Assembly: GCA_019055375.1 (NCBI GenBank)
Contig: JAHQIW010004085.1
Span: forward strand, 62,001-126,000
Origin: Parelaphostrongylus tenuis
Lineage: Eukaryota > Nematoda > Chromadorea > Rhabditida > Metastrongylidae
Length of the DNA: 64,000 nt
Reading direction: 5' to 3'
Positions 1-13,489 of this stretch are shown in pieces. Both the position numbers and the translations under genes were made by a program. The notes under the pieces are model-generated. The model was not told where the DNA came from, ran no database searches, and worked only from the letters and a program-made list of their open reading frames with translations. Every line of letters starts with the position of its first letter. Within the stretch, counting starts at the first letter, position 1.

Positions 1-1449
1 CGATGAATATGATTGACCATATGAGTCGCAAAAGGGATAGCGAGCAAATATCATTCAAACTACTTTTCACTGTATCCGTAAAAAGCACGTTTGCATGCTT
101 TCTAAAATAAAATGAACATCTTGCCGTCATAATATCTGTGTTGGACCAGTGTGAAGAAGGGATGGGGCACGCCAGTAAACCGCCAGAAATTGATGATTGA
201 TCACCTATTTCGAGGTTATCACGGTCAGTCCAAGGATGTGTTTAGACGTGTACTTTTAAGTCTTTCGCTGTGCGTCATACCATGGAAGACCTGCACTGTA
301 AAGAAGGTTAATCAACTCAGAAAATCAGCAATCGTTTTTGTCGTTCTCTTTGGAACAATTTCCTTAGTGAACCTTGTGACATTTTTGTACATGCTCTGCA
401 GCTCCAGGCTCCACATAAGCTTTTTGCTACACTTTACAGTAGCATAAAGGCTTTGGAAAGTCTTCCATGTGTGCTCGAATAAAATGGTCAACCAACACAA
501 CCCTTCAAAAGATTCATGCACACGCATAGCGCAAATTAAAAGGACAGAATTAAGGAACATAACATGAGATAAAAGCACTACCAACTGGTAAGTCTGGACG
601 GTCTGCTCCACTCTCTCTCGACTGCATTTTCATTTTTTCTAGCGTTCAATAATTATTCGATTGCTCATACAAAAGGCTGTAAATGGCGTGGTTTAGTTTT
701 ATAATAGCACTACTTTTCCGTTATAAGGGCAAAAATAAAATTATGTATCTCAGTCAAATAATTTCTTCTTGAATAATGCTTTTTTCAGACTTCAAACAAT
801 CATTCGATAGTTTGATTTTCGAGTAATCCATTTATTTGGCTTATGCATGGAGCATTTTATTATGTTGTAACAGCCAAAGAAGAATGAGATTAGCCAATTT
901 CGATCATATCCATTATCCGCACCTTCTTCAACCCCTTTAGAAAAACTCCTCTTTTCATGTCTTTTCTTTTAGAGTTTCAACAGTTACCTAATAGGCAAAT
1001 CTCAGAAATTTCAACGGTATATTTAGTTTGCAAAATGGCTTTAGTATTACGCTATAAAAGCGAAAATAAATAATAATTCTCATTCATACAGTACTCAATG
1101 AGCAAAGTGTTTCTTCCAGGCTTTCAAAAAACATTCGGGATATTGTATCTCGGCAATTCCAATAATGTTATTAGTATTTGAAAATAACTTTTTAGTGAAC
1201 TGCACTGGACAAAGGAAGGTTGTGTTTCACGCAACGCAACGTCGCCACCAAACCGCTGGTGTGTGAATTGGATTTCGGAACACTGGTGCTGAGCCACCGC
1301 ACTTTTCCGGTGCCAAATTTGCAAAACCCAGGCTTCTTTTGACTTCTACAGCGCTCTAGCAAATCTTTTTCAAAAAGAAGCACATCAATGGAATTGATTG
1401 CTGAGATTAAGCTATCGAATGATCAACTGAAGTTTTGAAGAAAAGCTTT

Positions 1450-1700
1450 GTTCAGGAAGATTGGCTCTTCCTGATTCAGAAGGAACAAACGAAAAAGGGA
1501 CCTCTTTTGCTGGAGAGGAATTTTTCACAGTAGCGTTGGTAATTATGCGAAAGCTGAGACTTGAGGTTACCGCTTCACTACGCTGGTTCTTAGAAATACT
1601 TTTTGACGCTGTGATCTCCATGCAAAACGAGCTCGTATTCCTCGCAGAAAAGAGCGCTTTTTTTGGACTTTTAGTAATCATAAGATAGCTAGTGTTTGCG
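1450..1700 (+). repeat. Dispersed repeat, LRL-frame family (copy 1)
   Basis: This block resembles the blocks at 2,420-2,680 (opposite strand), 20,560-20,800 and 32,430-32,735. In this orientation it reads open for about 75 codons, beginning like KLRLEV and ending LLVIIR followed by a stop made by the ATAAGATAG/ATTCGATAG-like end of the repeat. The copies share nucleotide sequence as well as the frame, so the frame may simply reflect DNA identity. Function unknown; probably a non-autonomous repeat. Confidence 0.5.
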
Positions 1701-2419
1701 AATGCTAATGCTGTGCTTGTGTCCTGAATTACCTTTTCTCTGCAACCCAGTAGGTAAAATAAGTTGGAATGCATGTGTGGAAAAGGACGTCGGGAGCCAC
1801 TCAGGTCGCGGTGGGTGTAACGGTTACGCGAGTGCTTACGCAGTGGCTTTGTTGGCAAAAAACTTCTTTACACGATCATGGGATTAAAAGAGCATTGGCA
1901 TCAGGATGACGAGACCACCAAACCAGGTTCCAATTTTGATAACGGCTTTAGCGTCACGTGACTTGCAAAGCCAGCGAAAATTTTTCTCAATGTAAACCTT
2001 CATCTCATGATGATGCTGGTACCAGAATGTTCTTGTTAGCACTACATGTTCTTGAAAGAAAGCGATAGCTTCTTCTTTTTTATTGGAGCAAATCAAAAAA
2101 TTCATTAGCAGATTAGACAAAGATATTAGTTGATTAGACAATGAGAATTGGGGTACTGGCTCGATTCACCTCTAGATCTGCCGTGCAGTCCAAAAGATCT
2201 ACCAAACTGCACGTCACACATGTGGAGTATGATTTCAAGATCAAACGAATGACTGTGATACCAAAGATCGCCTTCACAGCTCATACGCTTCGATAACGCA
2301 CCTTCATATTAGAAAATCAATGGGTCATCGTATCAGCAGCTAACCACGTGGACGCCTAATCCAGCCGGTCGCGAGTGGCCTACGGCCGCCTTCTCGCACA
2401 TGGCAACTCAACTTACTTT

Positions 2420-2680
2420 ACTTGCTGCTTTTGAGAGAAACGGTCTTTTCAGCAAAGAAGCGAGGCTAAGCAATATTATTGGTATAAAAACTATTATGCC
2501 ATCGAGTGATTACTAATAATGCAAAGGAAGAGCTCTGTCCGGCAAGAATTATGCGTGACTGAAGCCAAGAAATCGCATCTTGCAGCAGCGTCAAAAGAGT
2601 CTTTTTTAAAAACTGCCGACGTTGAGCTGTATCGTTAAGTCTCAGCTTGCGAATGCCTACTGACACTTTCTGTGAAAATC
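2420..2680 (-). repeat. Dispersed repeat, LRL-frame family (copy 2)
   Basis: The minus strand reads RKLRLNDTAQRRQFLKKTL and ends in LLVITR, closely resembling the frame in the other copies of this family. The flanking DNA contains the family's ACGGTCTTTTCAG and GAGTGATTACTAATA segments. No known domain is recognised. Confidence 0.5.
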
Positions 2681-3109
2681 TTCCTCTAGCAAATGAGATC
2701 GGTTTTGAATTTATGCTCTCTTTATCAGAAATAACAGGCAGAATTTCGAAAGAGGAGTTGCTGCATCATTATATGCCTATAGATGATTTTTACGCTGTAA
2801 CTGACTGCATTTTACTGTGCTCAGCAATCTGAGAGTTCACACTTGGAATCATTTTTAAACTCATGTTAACTCTATTTCAAAATTTTTTATATCTGAAAAA
2901 TTTGTAGAATAATATAGTGTTAAATTAAATAACTAACAATGGCTAGTCAGTTCATGGGTAGAAAATTTTTTCAAACAAAGGTCTTTTGTGAGTCTTTACA
3001 GCATGCGAGAAAAGCTCTGATAATTTTATTTAGATATCTCGACTTCAAAAAATTGCGTAGACGAATGAATTCATTGGATTGAGAATAATTACGTTTTTTA
3101 ACACATGCA

Positions 3110-3860
3110 ACCGTCGAGTGGCCCGATTACACTGGAGCGCAGACCTGTTGAAGTGTAAATCTGGCGGCACCAATAGACTGAGTAGTCCAAGGCTCCAGTA
3201 CGCTCAGTAAAACTTGCTGCTGATAGCTTGCAGCGTTGATCTCAACTATTATATTGATGAAGACCAACGGACTTTCCTGTGGCACAAATGTCGCTCCGGG
3301 CCATCACAGAGGCCGGAAAATGACTGCCCCTCATGGTTTTTGCTGCTGCAGACTTCTGCTGACCTTTCTTCGAAAGCTGACGTCAGTTTTTGACTATGGT
3401 GGAAGGTTTGATCGTGACTTTGGCATCTCATCCGTAAAAGTAGCTCTGACCAACCAGCTAACAAAAGAATCATTGGCGAGCCTTTGTGGGCTGTTTTTCT
3501 TTCATGTTGTCCAGAAATTGAGCACAAAACGACCTGAGAGCTGCGCAGCGTCATCTAATTTTTGATAATGTTTCGGAAGCTCCACTCGCTAATCTCGAGC
3601 TTCTTTGCCATTTTTCGCATCGGTCGCTCGGGATTTCGTTAAAATAGGCAACGAATCTCCTGGATGCTTTCCGGAGTAGACGAGGTGGTTGAACAAGCTC
3701 TTCGAAGACGCTCTTCAATACCTCCGACCTCTTTGAAAAGTTTCACGGCTCTGTAGGCACTTGGTATTATAAAACTTGTTATTATAACATTGTCGGCCGT
3801 TTTCATTCCCGTCATGAGCAACTTAATTACTCTGATGCTCTCATTTTTAGGATCCACAAC
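3110..3860 (-). pseudogene. Decayed Tc1/mariner-superfamily transposase
   Basis: On the minus strand an N-terminal part (about 3,860-3,640) reads like the helix-turn-helix region of this superfamily: a lysine-rich helix, then AYRAVKLFKEVGGIEERLR and a proline/threonine segment. About 350 bases further on, a degraded catalytic-domain piece (about 3,250-3,120) contains VLEPW and FTLQQ-like words, which in the family precede the DxAPxH catalytic motif. Several frameshifts and stops interrupt it, including just after the FTLQQ region. A functional transposase would catalyse cut-and-paste DNA transposition; this copy cannot. Family assignment is by recalled motif order, without a search. Confidence 0.6.
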
Positions 3861-3869
3861 CTAAGCACA

Positions 3870-5870
3870 ACTGATAATAAACCAACAAATAGTATGTATT
3901 TCGGATCAAAATCAAACAAAGAGTTCAAAAAGATTGTGGGAAACTAATGAAAAGAAACATTATTTCATGAACTAACAAATACAAAATTTTCAGAACTTTT
4001 CTTGCACCCTGTCAGTGAAGGCAGCAGCTTCCCTGCTCTATTTTCCCCTCTTTCAATGTGCTTTTAGTTACCTGTCGAATAAACGTGCACAGAGTGGTTT
4101 AAAAAATTTTGAAACCTCTTGGACTCAAAACGGACATTATTGTATATTTAGCAGGCTCAAGAGGCTGGAAACTAAGCACGCAACTACTTCCAAAAACGTG
4201 CACGATGAGAGTAACTTTGGAAAACAACACAAGGTAACACCTTGTCTTTACTTCTTAGAAATTGAAGAAGACGTTACATATGCCATATGTCTACCACAAT
4301 CTGGAAATTGCTATAACCAGATATTTGTGAACTAAGAGGACACTATTTACGCTACTACTTGCAAACACATTCACACAACAGTGGCTGGAAAGACTTGTGA
4401 GGGGCTTGTATCAGGAAGTGAATCCTGGAGAAGCAAAAAAAATTCTTTTCGTTGGTGACATTTCACTTTCCTCAATCTCCAGTCCTACTCTTTCTTGAAA
4501 TACAGTCTTCCACAATTTATAACGTCTAATGCTACGGGCTCATAATGAATATGCTTGCCTTTTGAAAGCTGACAAACTTCTAACCACTATAGCATTTTAG
4601 TCGTTATGATGTCTTGTGATCTGATATGGTGGTTTAGAGATCAAAGTAGAGCTTTTGCTTAGAAGAAGCAAAATGTACATCACGTGTCATCACCTCAGGT
4701 GCTGTATGTTGATCATTCCATTCACTTGAAAAAAAAGATTTGCGGGTGTAACACTCAGAAAGGTGTCTCCATATTTTAACTCTCTCGCATTGAAGTCGTC
4801 ACGTGGATTGCTGACGTCCCTGCTGTAACACCTCGTTGTTTACAGGTCTTCGGCAAACGCATAAATGATAGCAAAACATCGGTGCTGCGAAATATTATGG
4901 AAAACTGTAGATCAAAAACGCTATGTTAATCGAGGATCTATCAAAACAACTTCATAGATACCGTAGAAGTTATTTGTGCATTTGTAACTTAAAGAATTTG
5001 ACATTTTGGATATTGATATCTCTTTCACTTTGTCGTCTGTATTCATTGTATTCACTGTAGTAAGTTGTCGATTCGACTTTGTATTCATTGCATTCACTAT
5101 AGCAAACTGTCGATCTTATAGAAGAAGAGATGAATACCTCAATGATGTACGCATCTTCTCCAATGAAAAGCTTTGTTGGCGTGATCTCTCATGTTGCTCT
5201 CAGTAAAAAGATGCGCCTAAGAATCTTTTTAATAAATTGAGTAAGTAATACGAGCGATATACATATACACTTATTGCACATGGCTTCGGCACTGCATAGA
5301 GTGCTAATAAAGCTTTTCATTCCCCTGTGGAAGAAGAATTGCTGCCAAACCCATCTTAGAAGCTCCCTCTGGTCAAGACCTAGGAATGTTTTAGTACAAC
5401 GATCCTATCATAAATTCTGCACAGGCGAGTCAAATCGATCAGCACACAACGACATTCAAAGAGAATACGAAGTGAACTCATACAATAATCGAATCTTTTG
5501 AGCGAATAGATTACGTGTAAAGAAATCTTATGATGTAAAGGAAAATTGAAATAATACATGATATGACTCCATACATGTCTGTAGATAGGTATATATATGG
5601 AGTTAATTTGATAATAACATATGTATATATGTATCAGTTTATTGACTCATACGGAATAAACGCACAGGTTCTCGATAATTAGAGGATCTTGCGACACATA
5701 TGAGGTCGTTGATCTGATTATGCGCTAAAGCCTTCCATCCTTGCAGGGTTGGTTAATTAGTACCAGTTTTATCTGGGAGCCTAGCAGTACTGACTTGCAC
5801 TCAGTTTTCGCGACGATTGGGTCGAATGCACGTAAGGAATTAATTATGGACGGACCCCTTCATTATCGTT
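3870..5870. other. Gene-free stretch
   Basis: No gene or clear element recognised. An open frame at 4,015-4,335 (+) has no recognisable domain and lacks an ATG start. A two-copy short tandem repeat lies at 5,038-5,117. Short TA-rich tracts lie near 5,590-5,630. Confidence 0.5.
5038..5117. repeat. Two-copy 42 bp tandem repeat
   Basis: The words TATTCATTGTATTCACT and TATTCATTGCATTCACT recur 42 bases apart, each followed by a GT(A/C)..TGTCGAT word. About two units are present with several mismatches. Confidence 0.7.
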
Positions 5871-5874
5871 TCAT

Positions 5875-7040
5875 GAGTACAAACAACCACTCTGTCTCAC
5901 TTTCATCGATCTGAAGAAAGCCTTTGATTTAGTGGAAACAAAAGCGGTTATAGAGGCTCTGGATAACCAGGGCGTCCCTACTCGGTACATAATGATCCTT
6001 CGTGAGCTTTATAAAGATTTCACGGCCAAAATATCTCCATTCTACAACAATATCACCATTGACGTAAGAAGAGGGGTTCGACAAGGCGATACAATTTTGC
6101 CAAAACTATTCACTGCCACCATACAAAACGTCATGCGAACATTAGAATGGGACGAAATGGGAGTGAAAAGTGACGGTCGACAATTAAACCATCTTCACTT
6201 CGCTGACGATATCGTTCTCATAACACCAAACATCAGCCAAGCGGAACGAATGTTGACCGATTTCGATAACGCCTGTGGAAAGATTGGTCTTCAACTGAAT
6301 CTAACGAAAACAATGTTCATGAGGAACGGATGGGTTTCTAATGCCCCATTCACGTTCAACGGAACGACAATCTCCGAATGCTCCAGTCACGTCTATCTAG
6401 GTTGTAAAATCAACATGATGAACGACCTAGCCCCAGAGTTGAGCAGGAGGAAACGAGCTGCTTGGAGAATGTTTAAGATCATCGAAGATGTAGTGAAGAG
6501 GACAAAGAACATCCGACTCCGTGCCCACCTTTTCGACTCGACAATTATATCTGCCCTGAAGTATGCAGCAGAAACCTGGTCGCTACGTAAGCAGGATGAA
6601 AGATCTTTTGCCGTTATCGAACGCGCAGTCGAAAGGTCGATGCTAGGAGTATCCCGTATCTCGCAAATGAGAGAAAGGATCCGAAGTTCCGACCTACGTC
6701 AACGATCGAAAATCAGAGACGCCGTTCTACATGCCAGGATATCGAAAATAAGGTGGGCCGGACACGTGATGCGCTTCAACGACAGCCGATGGACGAGAGA
6801 CGTTACCGATTGGATTCCTCAGGACGTCAAGCGCTCTAAAGGAAGACCACTGACCCGTTGGTCCGATTTCTTCACGAAAGCTATAGAAGAAAGATATGAC
6901 GTTCAGCGAATCTCTAGAGCGAGCAGGACCCACTTGGCTACTCTTGCATGCGATAGGAAAAAATGGAAGAGTTGCGGGTACCCGCTCGAGTCACTCGACG
7001 ATCAACGGGGCGACAGGTGATACAGGAGATGAAATAAGAT
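5875..7040 (+). mobile_element. 5'-truncated RTE-type LINE, RT domain
   Basis: Open coding sequence of an RTE-class non-LTR reverse transcriptase begins abruptly at about 5,875 in motif A (FIDLKKAFD) and runs uninterrupted to the stop at 7,018-7,020, about 380 codons. Visible landmarks are the RQGDT motif, the catalytic FADDIVLI box (residues about 90-97 counted from 5,932), the YLG primer-grip region and the RTE C-terminal region with RWAGHVMRFND and KGRPLTRWSDFF. The endonuclease and first RT motifs are missing, as expected from incomplete reverse transcription. The 3' end is followed by ACAGGTGATACAGGAGATG, a degraded form of the family's short tandem tail. Compared with the copy at 40-43 kb it has a Leu in RQGDTILP where the other has Ser. 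Such a fragment is dead on arrival; its open frame suggests fairly recent insertion. Confidence 0.93.
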
Positions 7041-8526
7041 ATATGAAAACTGAAAGAATTTTGAAAAAAAGTTGGTTAACTTGTGGGCATGAATAATAAA
7101 ATTGTTATAAAACGATTTGATAGAGGTGCTAAATATAGAGTTTTCGCAAATACTTAGTTTTTCCTTTTGGAAGTGTGGATTATAAATGGAGCAGCTACGT
7201 TAATTCTAGTACAAAAAACTCATCGAGGTGTGTTCTATCATATTTGACCATTTACTGACGCGAAGATCCAATTTATTGAGGAACATAAGTATGACTGCAT
7301 AAAAAACTACCACATTAGCATTTGAGCACGTGCCGACAGCCTCGCTTTGTAGTCGTCTTAACCGCCCGCCATCCGAAAATGGCGTTTTCCGCAAAGGGAC
7401 TATATATATGTATACACGTATGTGCATATATATATGACTACATATGTATGTATGTATATATACATATAAATATAAATAAATAAATAAATAAATATATATA
7501 TATATATATATATGTATACTGAGTAGTTTTGCCTTGGGACGCGTGCAAAACGTCGATTAAAGGTGTCTTGCAGAAGTAACGTGGTCTTTGACGCGATGCG
7601 GAGTGTTAGACTCACACAACCTTTCACCCTTGCTGAATCGACAAAAAAGCCTAACAAAACAGTGATGTTAGAGAGAATCTTTACAGCAGGTATCGGACAA
7701 CATCAATGTGAGTGATAAGATAATGAAAAGCCAGCTAAACTCATATGCAAAGGCGAAGATCTTTGTGAATCACTGATTTGATGCTGCGAATCTAGTGGAA
7801 AAAAATGAAACTCTACTGGAGATAAGTGGGGTCATATAAATATGAAAAGGTATAAGGAATAGAGACACAACCTCAGTACCTCCCAGTTGAGAAAGTTTGC
7901 ACCCTCTTTCACAGAACTGTTTCTTAAAATGGCCTCACATATTTCTAGAGAAAATCGTTTGCCAGGCTGAAAACGGTGCCACCGGTTGTGCGCTCTATTA
8001 AATCAAAGGAATACGCATTCAGCAGCGATGTAGAAGTGTTAATTTTACATTTGAAGACCGTAGCAATAGAGTGAATTGCTGGGTATCAGTTTAAATACAT
8101 TTTTTATATTTTTTTGGCAGCATATAGCACTCTTGATGTGATAAATTTGTTCGCCTTATTAGGTCTGATGTGCACCACTGTGTCCGCCCTAGTTGCACAA
8201 TGAGATTCAAAGCTTACGATAACTTCATTGATACAATAAAATGATAGACCACTGAGAGCAGATGTCAAGCTGTTTTCATTTATATTTAATTGCACTACAT
8301 TATTCCACATTAACCGGTTAAGTTAACATTTTATTGCTCCTCAAGAATGCAATTTACGTTTTACATACGACTTATGCTTTACACTAACGACTTTAACGTT
8401 GTATATTTTTGAGCACAGCTTAGACACGATTGCATTTATTACAATACTGTAATAATTCTGCCCCACGAAGTGCAATTTTTCAGGAAAAGTAATTTAGATT
8501 TGTCACTGTAAATATTATAATTTACG
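7041..8526. other. Gene-free stretch with microsatellite
   Basis: No gene recognised. The only distinct feature is the TA/TATG/AAAT microsatellite at 7,398-7,522. Short open frames on the minus strand are microsatellite translations. Confidence 0.6.
7398..7522. repeat. TA/TATG/ATAA compound microsatellite
   Basis: Runs of TATATA, TATGTA, repeated AAAT/AAATA and again (TA)n are directly visible. They produce spurious isoleucine/tyrosine-rich open frames. Confidence 0.9.
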
Positions 8527-10592
8527 GACGAACGAGACCCACGGACCAGAATGGAACAAACAGCGTGAGCGACTGTCTGAGCTCATCGTATCAACCACAA
8601 CCTTCCATTCTATGCCATGATTTCAAAAACCTCATTTTCAAACGTAGACGAGAGAGTCTCCCAATTGGCTACCACAGGAAATTGACCACATTATAGTAAA
8701 TCAAAGGTTTCACCTGGTCGCTGTCGCTGTTGCTCTAAAATTTATGTGGGATCACATCGTCAAGTCTTCCTAACCCTCGATTTTCCACGAAATGTAGAGA
8801 AAGTCACGCAATTCAAATGAGATCTCGTAACAGCAAAACGGTTGTATAAAGACTATTAATTGGCTCTTGCACAGGTACCATCGTTAACGAAATTGACAAA
8901 GAATGCCACCAGTTCATTCGACATAATCATGCTAGTTCTATGAACGCTGAAAGTTGTAAAATTACTATGACACGCTATCTCCACAAACATTTGAGCTAAC
9001 ACGTCATTGCGGAATCGTACAAGCTACAGGCAACCGAAACCTTGCGCCTAAAGTTGCAAAACGCTGCAGGAGCTGTAGAGAAGCGACGAAAGAAAAATTC
9101 AAAGAGAAGATCAGCAGTTATAGCCAAAGATGTTGATTTGGGATGAGTATTCGCACAGTTCATTAAAACTTCGTCAGTTGCAAGGATTGCACTCCGACGC
9201 CTTGAGGAAACGGTTACAGCATTCAGAAGGACATTGATGAAAACCACCGGCAATTATTACTCAGATGTCCTTAGTAGCCATGCCTTCTTATCGTCATATG
9301 GAATGAAAGAAAATGAATTTGTCATTTTGTTGATTTTCTCTACCAAAATACGGTAGGCTACTATGTTGGTGAGTATCAGCACTTCACCTTGATCAAACAA
9401 GATAAGATCATACACCTGAAGAGCTTTATGCCGGTTCTCCTCAGCACTCTGACACGTTTCTCAATCGCTGAGATGTCAAAATGCACATAGGCAACTATCA
9501 TCAAATCTGTTTGTTGTCCCTCTTTACAAGTTATTTACTCGAGTCGCCTCAAACAAGATTGACAAAACACTGGACGAAGGAAAACCGCGCGTACAAGCAG
9601 GCTTTTGGCAAGGCTTAAGTGTTACAGGATACACCGACACGATAACTTACTCATCAACGCTTTACTACAGTACAAGAGACCTCTCTATCGAATTTTCATC
9701 GATCAAAAGCAGGCCTTTGCTTCAACAGATCCAGAAGCATTCAGAATGAGAGATACAGCGGTGTGCCGATTCATTGCATAACGATTTTATAGCTATAAAA
9801 AGAATTCGCAGTCAAAATATCTCTATCAGATAACTGTGCGCCATTGATGAAAGAGAAGAAGAAATACATTATGAGAGTAAAAATCGACGGTTGACATTTG
9901 TATCTCATCCAATTCGCTGATGATATCATTCTTATAACATTAAGGATCAGCCAGGCTGAACGAGTGCTGACCGATTTCGACAACGTCTGTGACAAGATTG
10001 GTCCCCAACTATGTGTAATGAAAACGATGTTATAAGGAATAAATTGGTTTCAGGTGCCCTACTCACGCTTGGCGAAATGAATATCTCCAAATGCTTCAGT
10101 TGCGCCTTTCCAGGTCGTGCGGTTTCTAGAGCCGGAGCTGAGGCATCGACAATGTAGCAGAGAGAATGAACAACATCCTACTTCGTGTCTACCTTTTCAA
10201 CGCAACAACTATTACCTCTGTCTTAAGCGTATGCATTAGAAGCGTGGTCTCTACGGAGACAAAATGAAATATAACTCGACATTATTGAGCTCGTAGTCGA
10301 ATAATTGGTGCTAATCATATTTCGTTTCTCTCAAATAGAAGATTGGTCCGCAGTCCCGCCGTATGTCAACATCGAAAATCAAAGATTCTGTCTTACACTA
10401 CAAGCTATCCAAGATAAGGTGGACCTGACACGTAATGTGCTCAACGATAAGCGATGGGCAAGAGACGTTGCTAACTGGATTGCTTGGAATGTCAAGCTCA
10501 TCGTGTAAACGACACTGGTCACAGGATTGAGAAAATGAAGATGTGTCCGCTAGGGTCCAGCGACGATCAGCGCTACGTAGGTGATGTAGATG
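8527..10592 (+). pseudogene. Old decayed RTE-type LINE
   Basis: Successive pieces follow the order of the RTE protein seen at 40-43 kb: the endonuclease C-terminal half (GACGAACGAGACCCACGGAC at about 8,527, then IDHIIVN-like and TDVAVVPKF-like segments near 8,670-8,740), the linker (about 8,990-9,130), RT motifs 1-2 (about 9,500-9,640), motif A (about 9,690-9,715), FADDIILIT (near 9,917-9,945), the YLG region and the C-terminal RTRNVLNDKRWARDVANWI-like segment (about 10,420-10,490). It ends with GAC GAT CAG and a degraded AGGTGAT tail near 10,592. Stops and frameshifts are frequent, so this is a much older insertion than the other copies. It is 5' truncated inside the endonuclease. Confidence 0.85.
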
Positions 10593-13489
10593 GTACTTAT
10601 TGATTTCTCGCATTATCAGTCATCGTCGAAAAAGAAGTAAACAAATTAGTGCATATTTGCTATTGATGGAATTTAGCTATCAAAAGGGACATCATTCTGC
10701 CACACTCATTACCGACGACCTGATTATCAGCCCTTCGTCTTCACCCAACGGATTTATTTCCTTCAGACTGTTTGACAGTTTCATTTCATCCAGATTGTTC
10801 AATGTTAACTTATTCAAACATGATTAGCATCAACCGAAATAAAACACATCTAATTTGCCTCCAACATGATTCAGGCACGCTATGCTCAATTTTTCTATCA
10901 ACACTTGAGTGCTCTATAATTCCCAGTAATCCGAATGGCTTCCATTCATTCAGAAAGTGGTTAGCGCAATGATGGTGACCCTGCATACTGCAAAGACGAG
11001 GCAGTTTGCTCATACGCCACTTCGACATCGTACTGCTTCAATTAGGCCTCTAACTCCTCCAAGATAGGAATATTGGTACTACACTGATCTAGAATAAGCA
11101 TACTTTCTGCAGTTTATGTTAAAAAGCTCAAGTGTGACTGTTTCAGGGTTTGCTAGACCAACATTTAACAACTTCCATGACGACGACGGTATATGCGACG
11201 TCAGATTACGCAGTTCGTAATTTGCAAGAAGAATCACGATTCACTGTCATCGTCAGAATTGGATGGACAGGTAGGCTGAAAACGAGACAAAAAATCTTGT
11301 AGTGTAGCTTTCCTGTCTTAGCAAGTTATACCACTGTTCGAAAGAGTAATTTAACAGTTATAGATTGCTGCAAAGGCAGGAGATTGTTTTTTCATATCCA
11401 TTCAAAATGTGTTCCATAGACATGTGATATCAGATTGCGTAGTTTGTGATTTGCAGTTTGCAAAGATGTAAGGAGAAACATAGATAAGAAATTTTGAGCC
11501 ATGAGAATGAGCGAGAACTACGTCGGATAACAGAAAGGTGCGTTGAGTTTTTTGAATCTATGGTATCACAATGAATTTGAATTTAGTTCAGTGAATTCAT
11601 GGACTGTCAAGACTTAGAAGCAGACCCATACTGCTGCCATATACAAATATTAGTACGCACAACGTATTGGCAACAGTACCCTCTGTAAAACCATTGGGGA
11701 AAGTATGGTCCCAGAATCTTATAAACTTTCAGTTAGATCTACAGAGAAAGAAAATTGTGGGAGTTACTTCTAAGGAATTCCAGATTACTTGCGGTGTAAT
11801 CTCTGATATTGTACACAGCAATGCTTTCAAACATGTAGTCTGTTTATACGTTCCATTAACTGAAATCTATGCAGCGAAGTGGGAGGTTGTAATCATTCGA
11901 CCGGATTGGCTAAATGCGAAGGACCTGTCTGACGAACGAGACTGCCAAGGCAGAAATACGTGAGCCGGACTGTACAAGTGTTAATAACAAACCACATCCA
12001 TGGCTCAAAAAATTAATTATCGAGCATTGCGGAATTTGAGTGTGATCTTAAGGTAGCACTCGAAACGAAAGGTACTTCTTAGCTCATTTGCGACAGCGCC
12101 TCAATTTTTGCGGTGTGCACTGAGACGCCTACTCACGTCATGATTGAGATTCCGGAAATTTTTAGTTGACCCCGCCCTTCTAATTGCATATTTGTTAATA
12201 AATCTGCTCTTCTCTAAGCTTTAAGAAAATTTCTGGTCTTCTCTTGCCCCAATAATCGATGTCTATCACATGACTAGCACGGGATAAGCTGACGATTGCT
12301 CAAACGAAGTGTAGAAAACAGTTTCGGTATAAAGTTGAATCCTTGGAAAGAAAATGGAGTCCATAAAAGTCGTATGGGAAAGTTTTGCAAATTTTGTACG
12401 GAATCTGCAAAAGTCAGTCGCTGCAAGAGTATTGAACGATCACCGCAATACGGTTCATTGACGTAAAACTTCAGCGATTAGGCGGGAAAAATTGTATTGG
12501 TTCTGGGTGTCTTTCCCTATGGGTAACTATAATTATAAAAGTATTTTTTATTGATTTTTGAAATTTCATTAATCACTCGATAGTTCAAAAAAAAAAGACA
12601 TTTAGCGATGTACTCGATTTTCTAAAAGGCCTTCTTGCTGCGCCGCAACAGTAAAAAGAGAATTTTATTTCACGCCCAAGTATTTTTTTGCACTAGAGCT
12701 TTCCTTTGGAATTTTCGGTAATCATTCGGTAGCACTAATTTCGAAAATTTACAGTGTCACACTTGCTTTTTCAAAAAAATACCAATAAATGAGCTGCAGC
12801 AGCCAAGAAACATTTGGTTTTGAATAGGTCCGTACACTTTGCCCTGGTATGTGGAAGGGATTTCTTGAAACACCGCGTTATTTGCAAAATAACGGTCATT
12901 TGAGGAATCCAATATTCTTTTGGCAGCATTATTATTGCTTTTTATTTCCTTTCTTTTTCCTTTTTCTTTCTTCTTTCTGTTCTTTCTTTCTTTCTCCTTC
13001 GCCGTTTTTTGAATTTTTTCTTCATTCTTTCCAATATTCTTTCTTTTTGAGATTTGAGCTGTCGAATGATCACTACATGTTTAAGGGAAAAGATTTGTTC
13101 CGCCGAAAATGCTCAAGTATGATAACATGACAACATGTTTGGGCCTGCTATGAGGTCTAGTACAGCACTTGTACAATGCTAAACAAGGCCTGTTTCACCC
13201 TTTCACACTACCCAGTAGCAGAGTGCCCTTCGTTTCAACCAAATCCTTGAGCTTATGTGTTTTCAAGAGCAATTAAAGACAGGTCATGTTGGTGATTGGA
13301 ATTCAATTGACTGATGTTAGATGGTCTTAAATCGGCCGCTTTTGCTGTTTGGACCCAATCACTATTAAATTTGCGGTGGTGCATCCTAAATTCCTTTTCA
13401 GAAGATGATCGGTAAAGCGAAGCATCATCGAGATAAATGGACAGTGATGTACACTCGATTGCTTTAGCTAGTATAATCAGTGTATCATA
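10593..13489. other. Gene-free stretch
   Basis: No gene recognised. An open frame at 11,667-11,963 (+, 98 codons) has no known domain and no clear splice context. A segment near 12,000-12,080 resembles one end of the foldback family at 13,490 (TGAGTGTGATCTTAAG followed by ACTCGAAACGAAAG). Dispersed-repeat motifs lie near 12,565 and 12,715. A polypyrimidine tract is listed separately. Confidence 0.5.
12938..13040. repeat. Polypyrimidine (C/T) tract
   Basis: About 100 bases are almost pure T/C on the plus strand, with repeated CTTTCTTT words. The phenylalanine/serine-rich open frame across it is an artefact of this composition. Confidence 0.85.

Larger units (their letters stand above)
1..3105. 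other. Gene-free repeat-rich stretch
   Basis: No convincing gene is seen. The DNA is AT-rich and contains several degenerate copies of a dispersed motif resembling AATCATTCGATAGCTTGAAT, for example near 800, 1,125, 1,405 and 2,505, in either orientation. The longest open frame, at the left end, shows no recognisable domain. Two better copies of a dispersed repeat are listed separately. Confidence 0.6.

Noticed and set aside
11667..11963. 98-codon plus-strand open frame as a gene
   Set aside because: No recognised domain, splice context or repeat relationship; chance frames of this size are common in this window.
12849..13130. Phenylalanine/serine-rich open frame
   Set aside because: It is a direct translation of the polypyrimidine tract.
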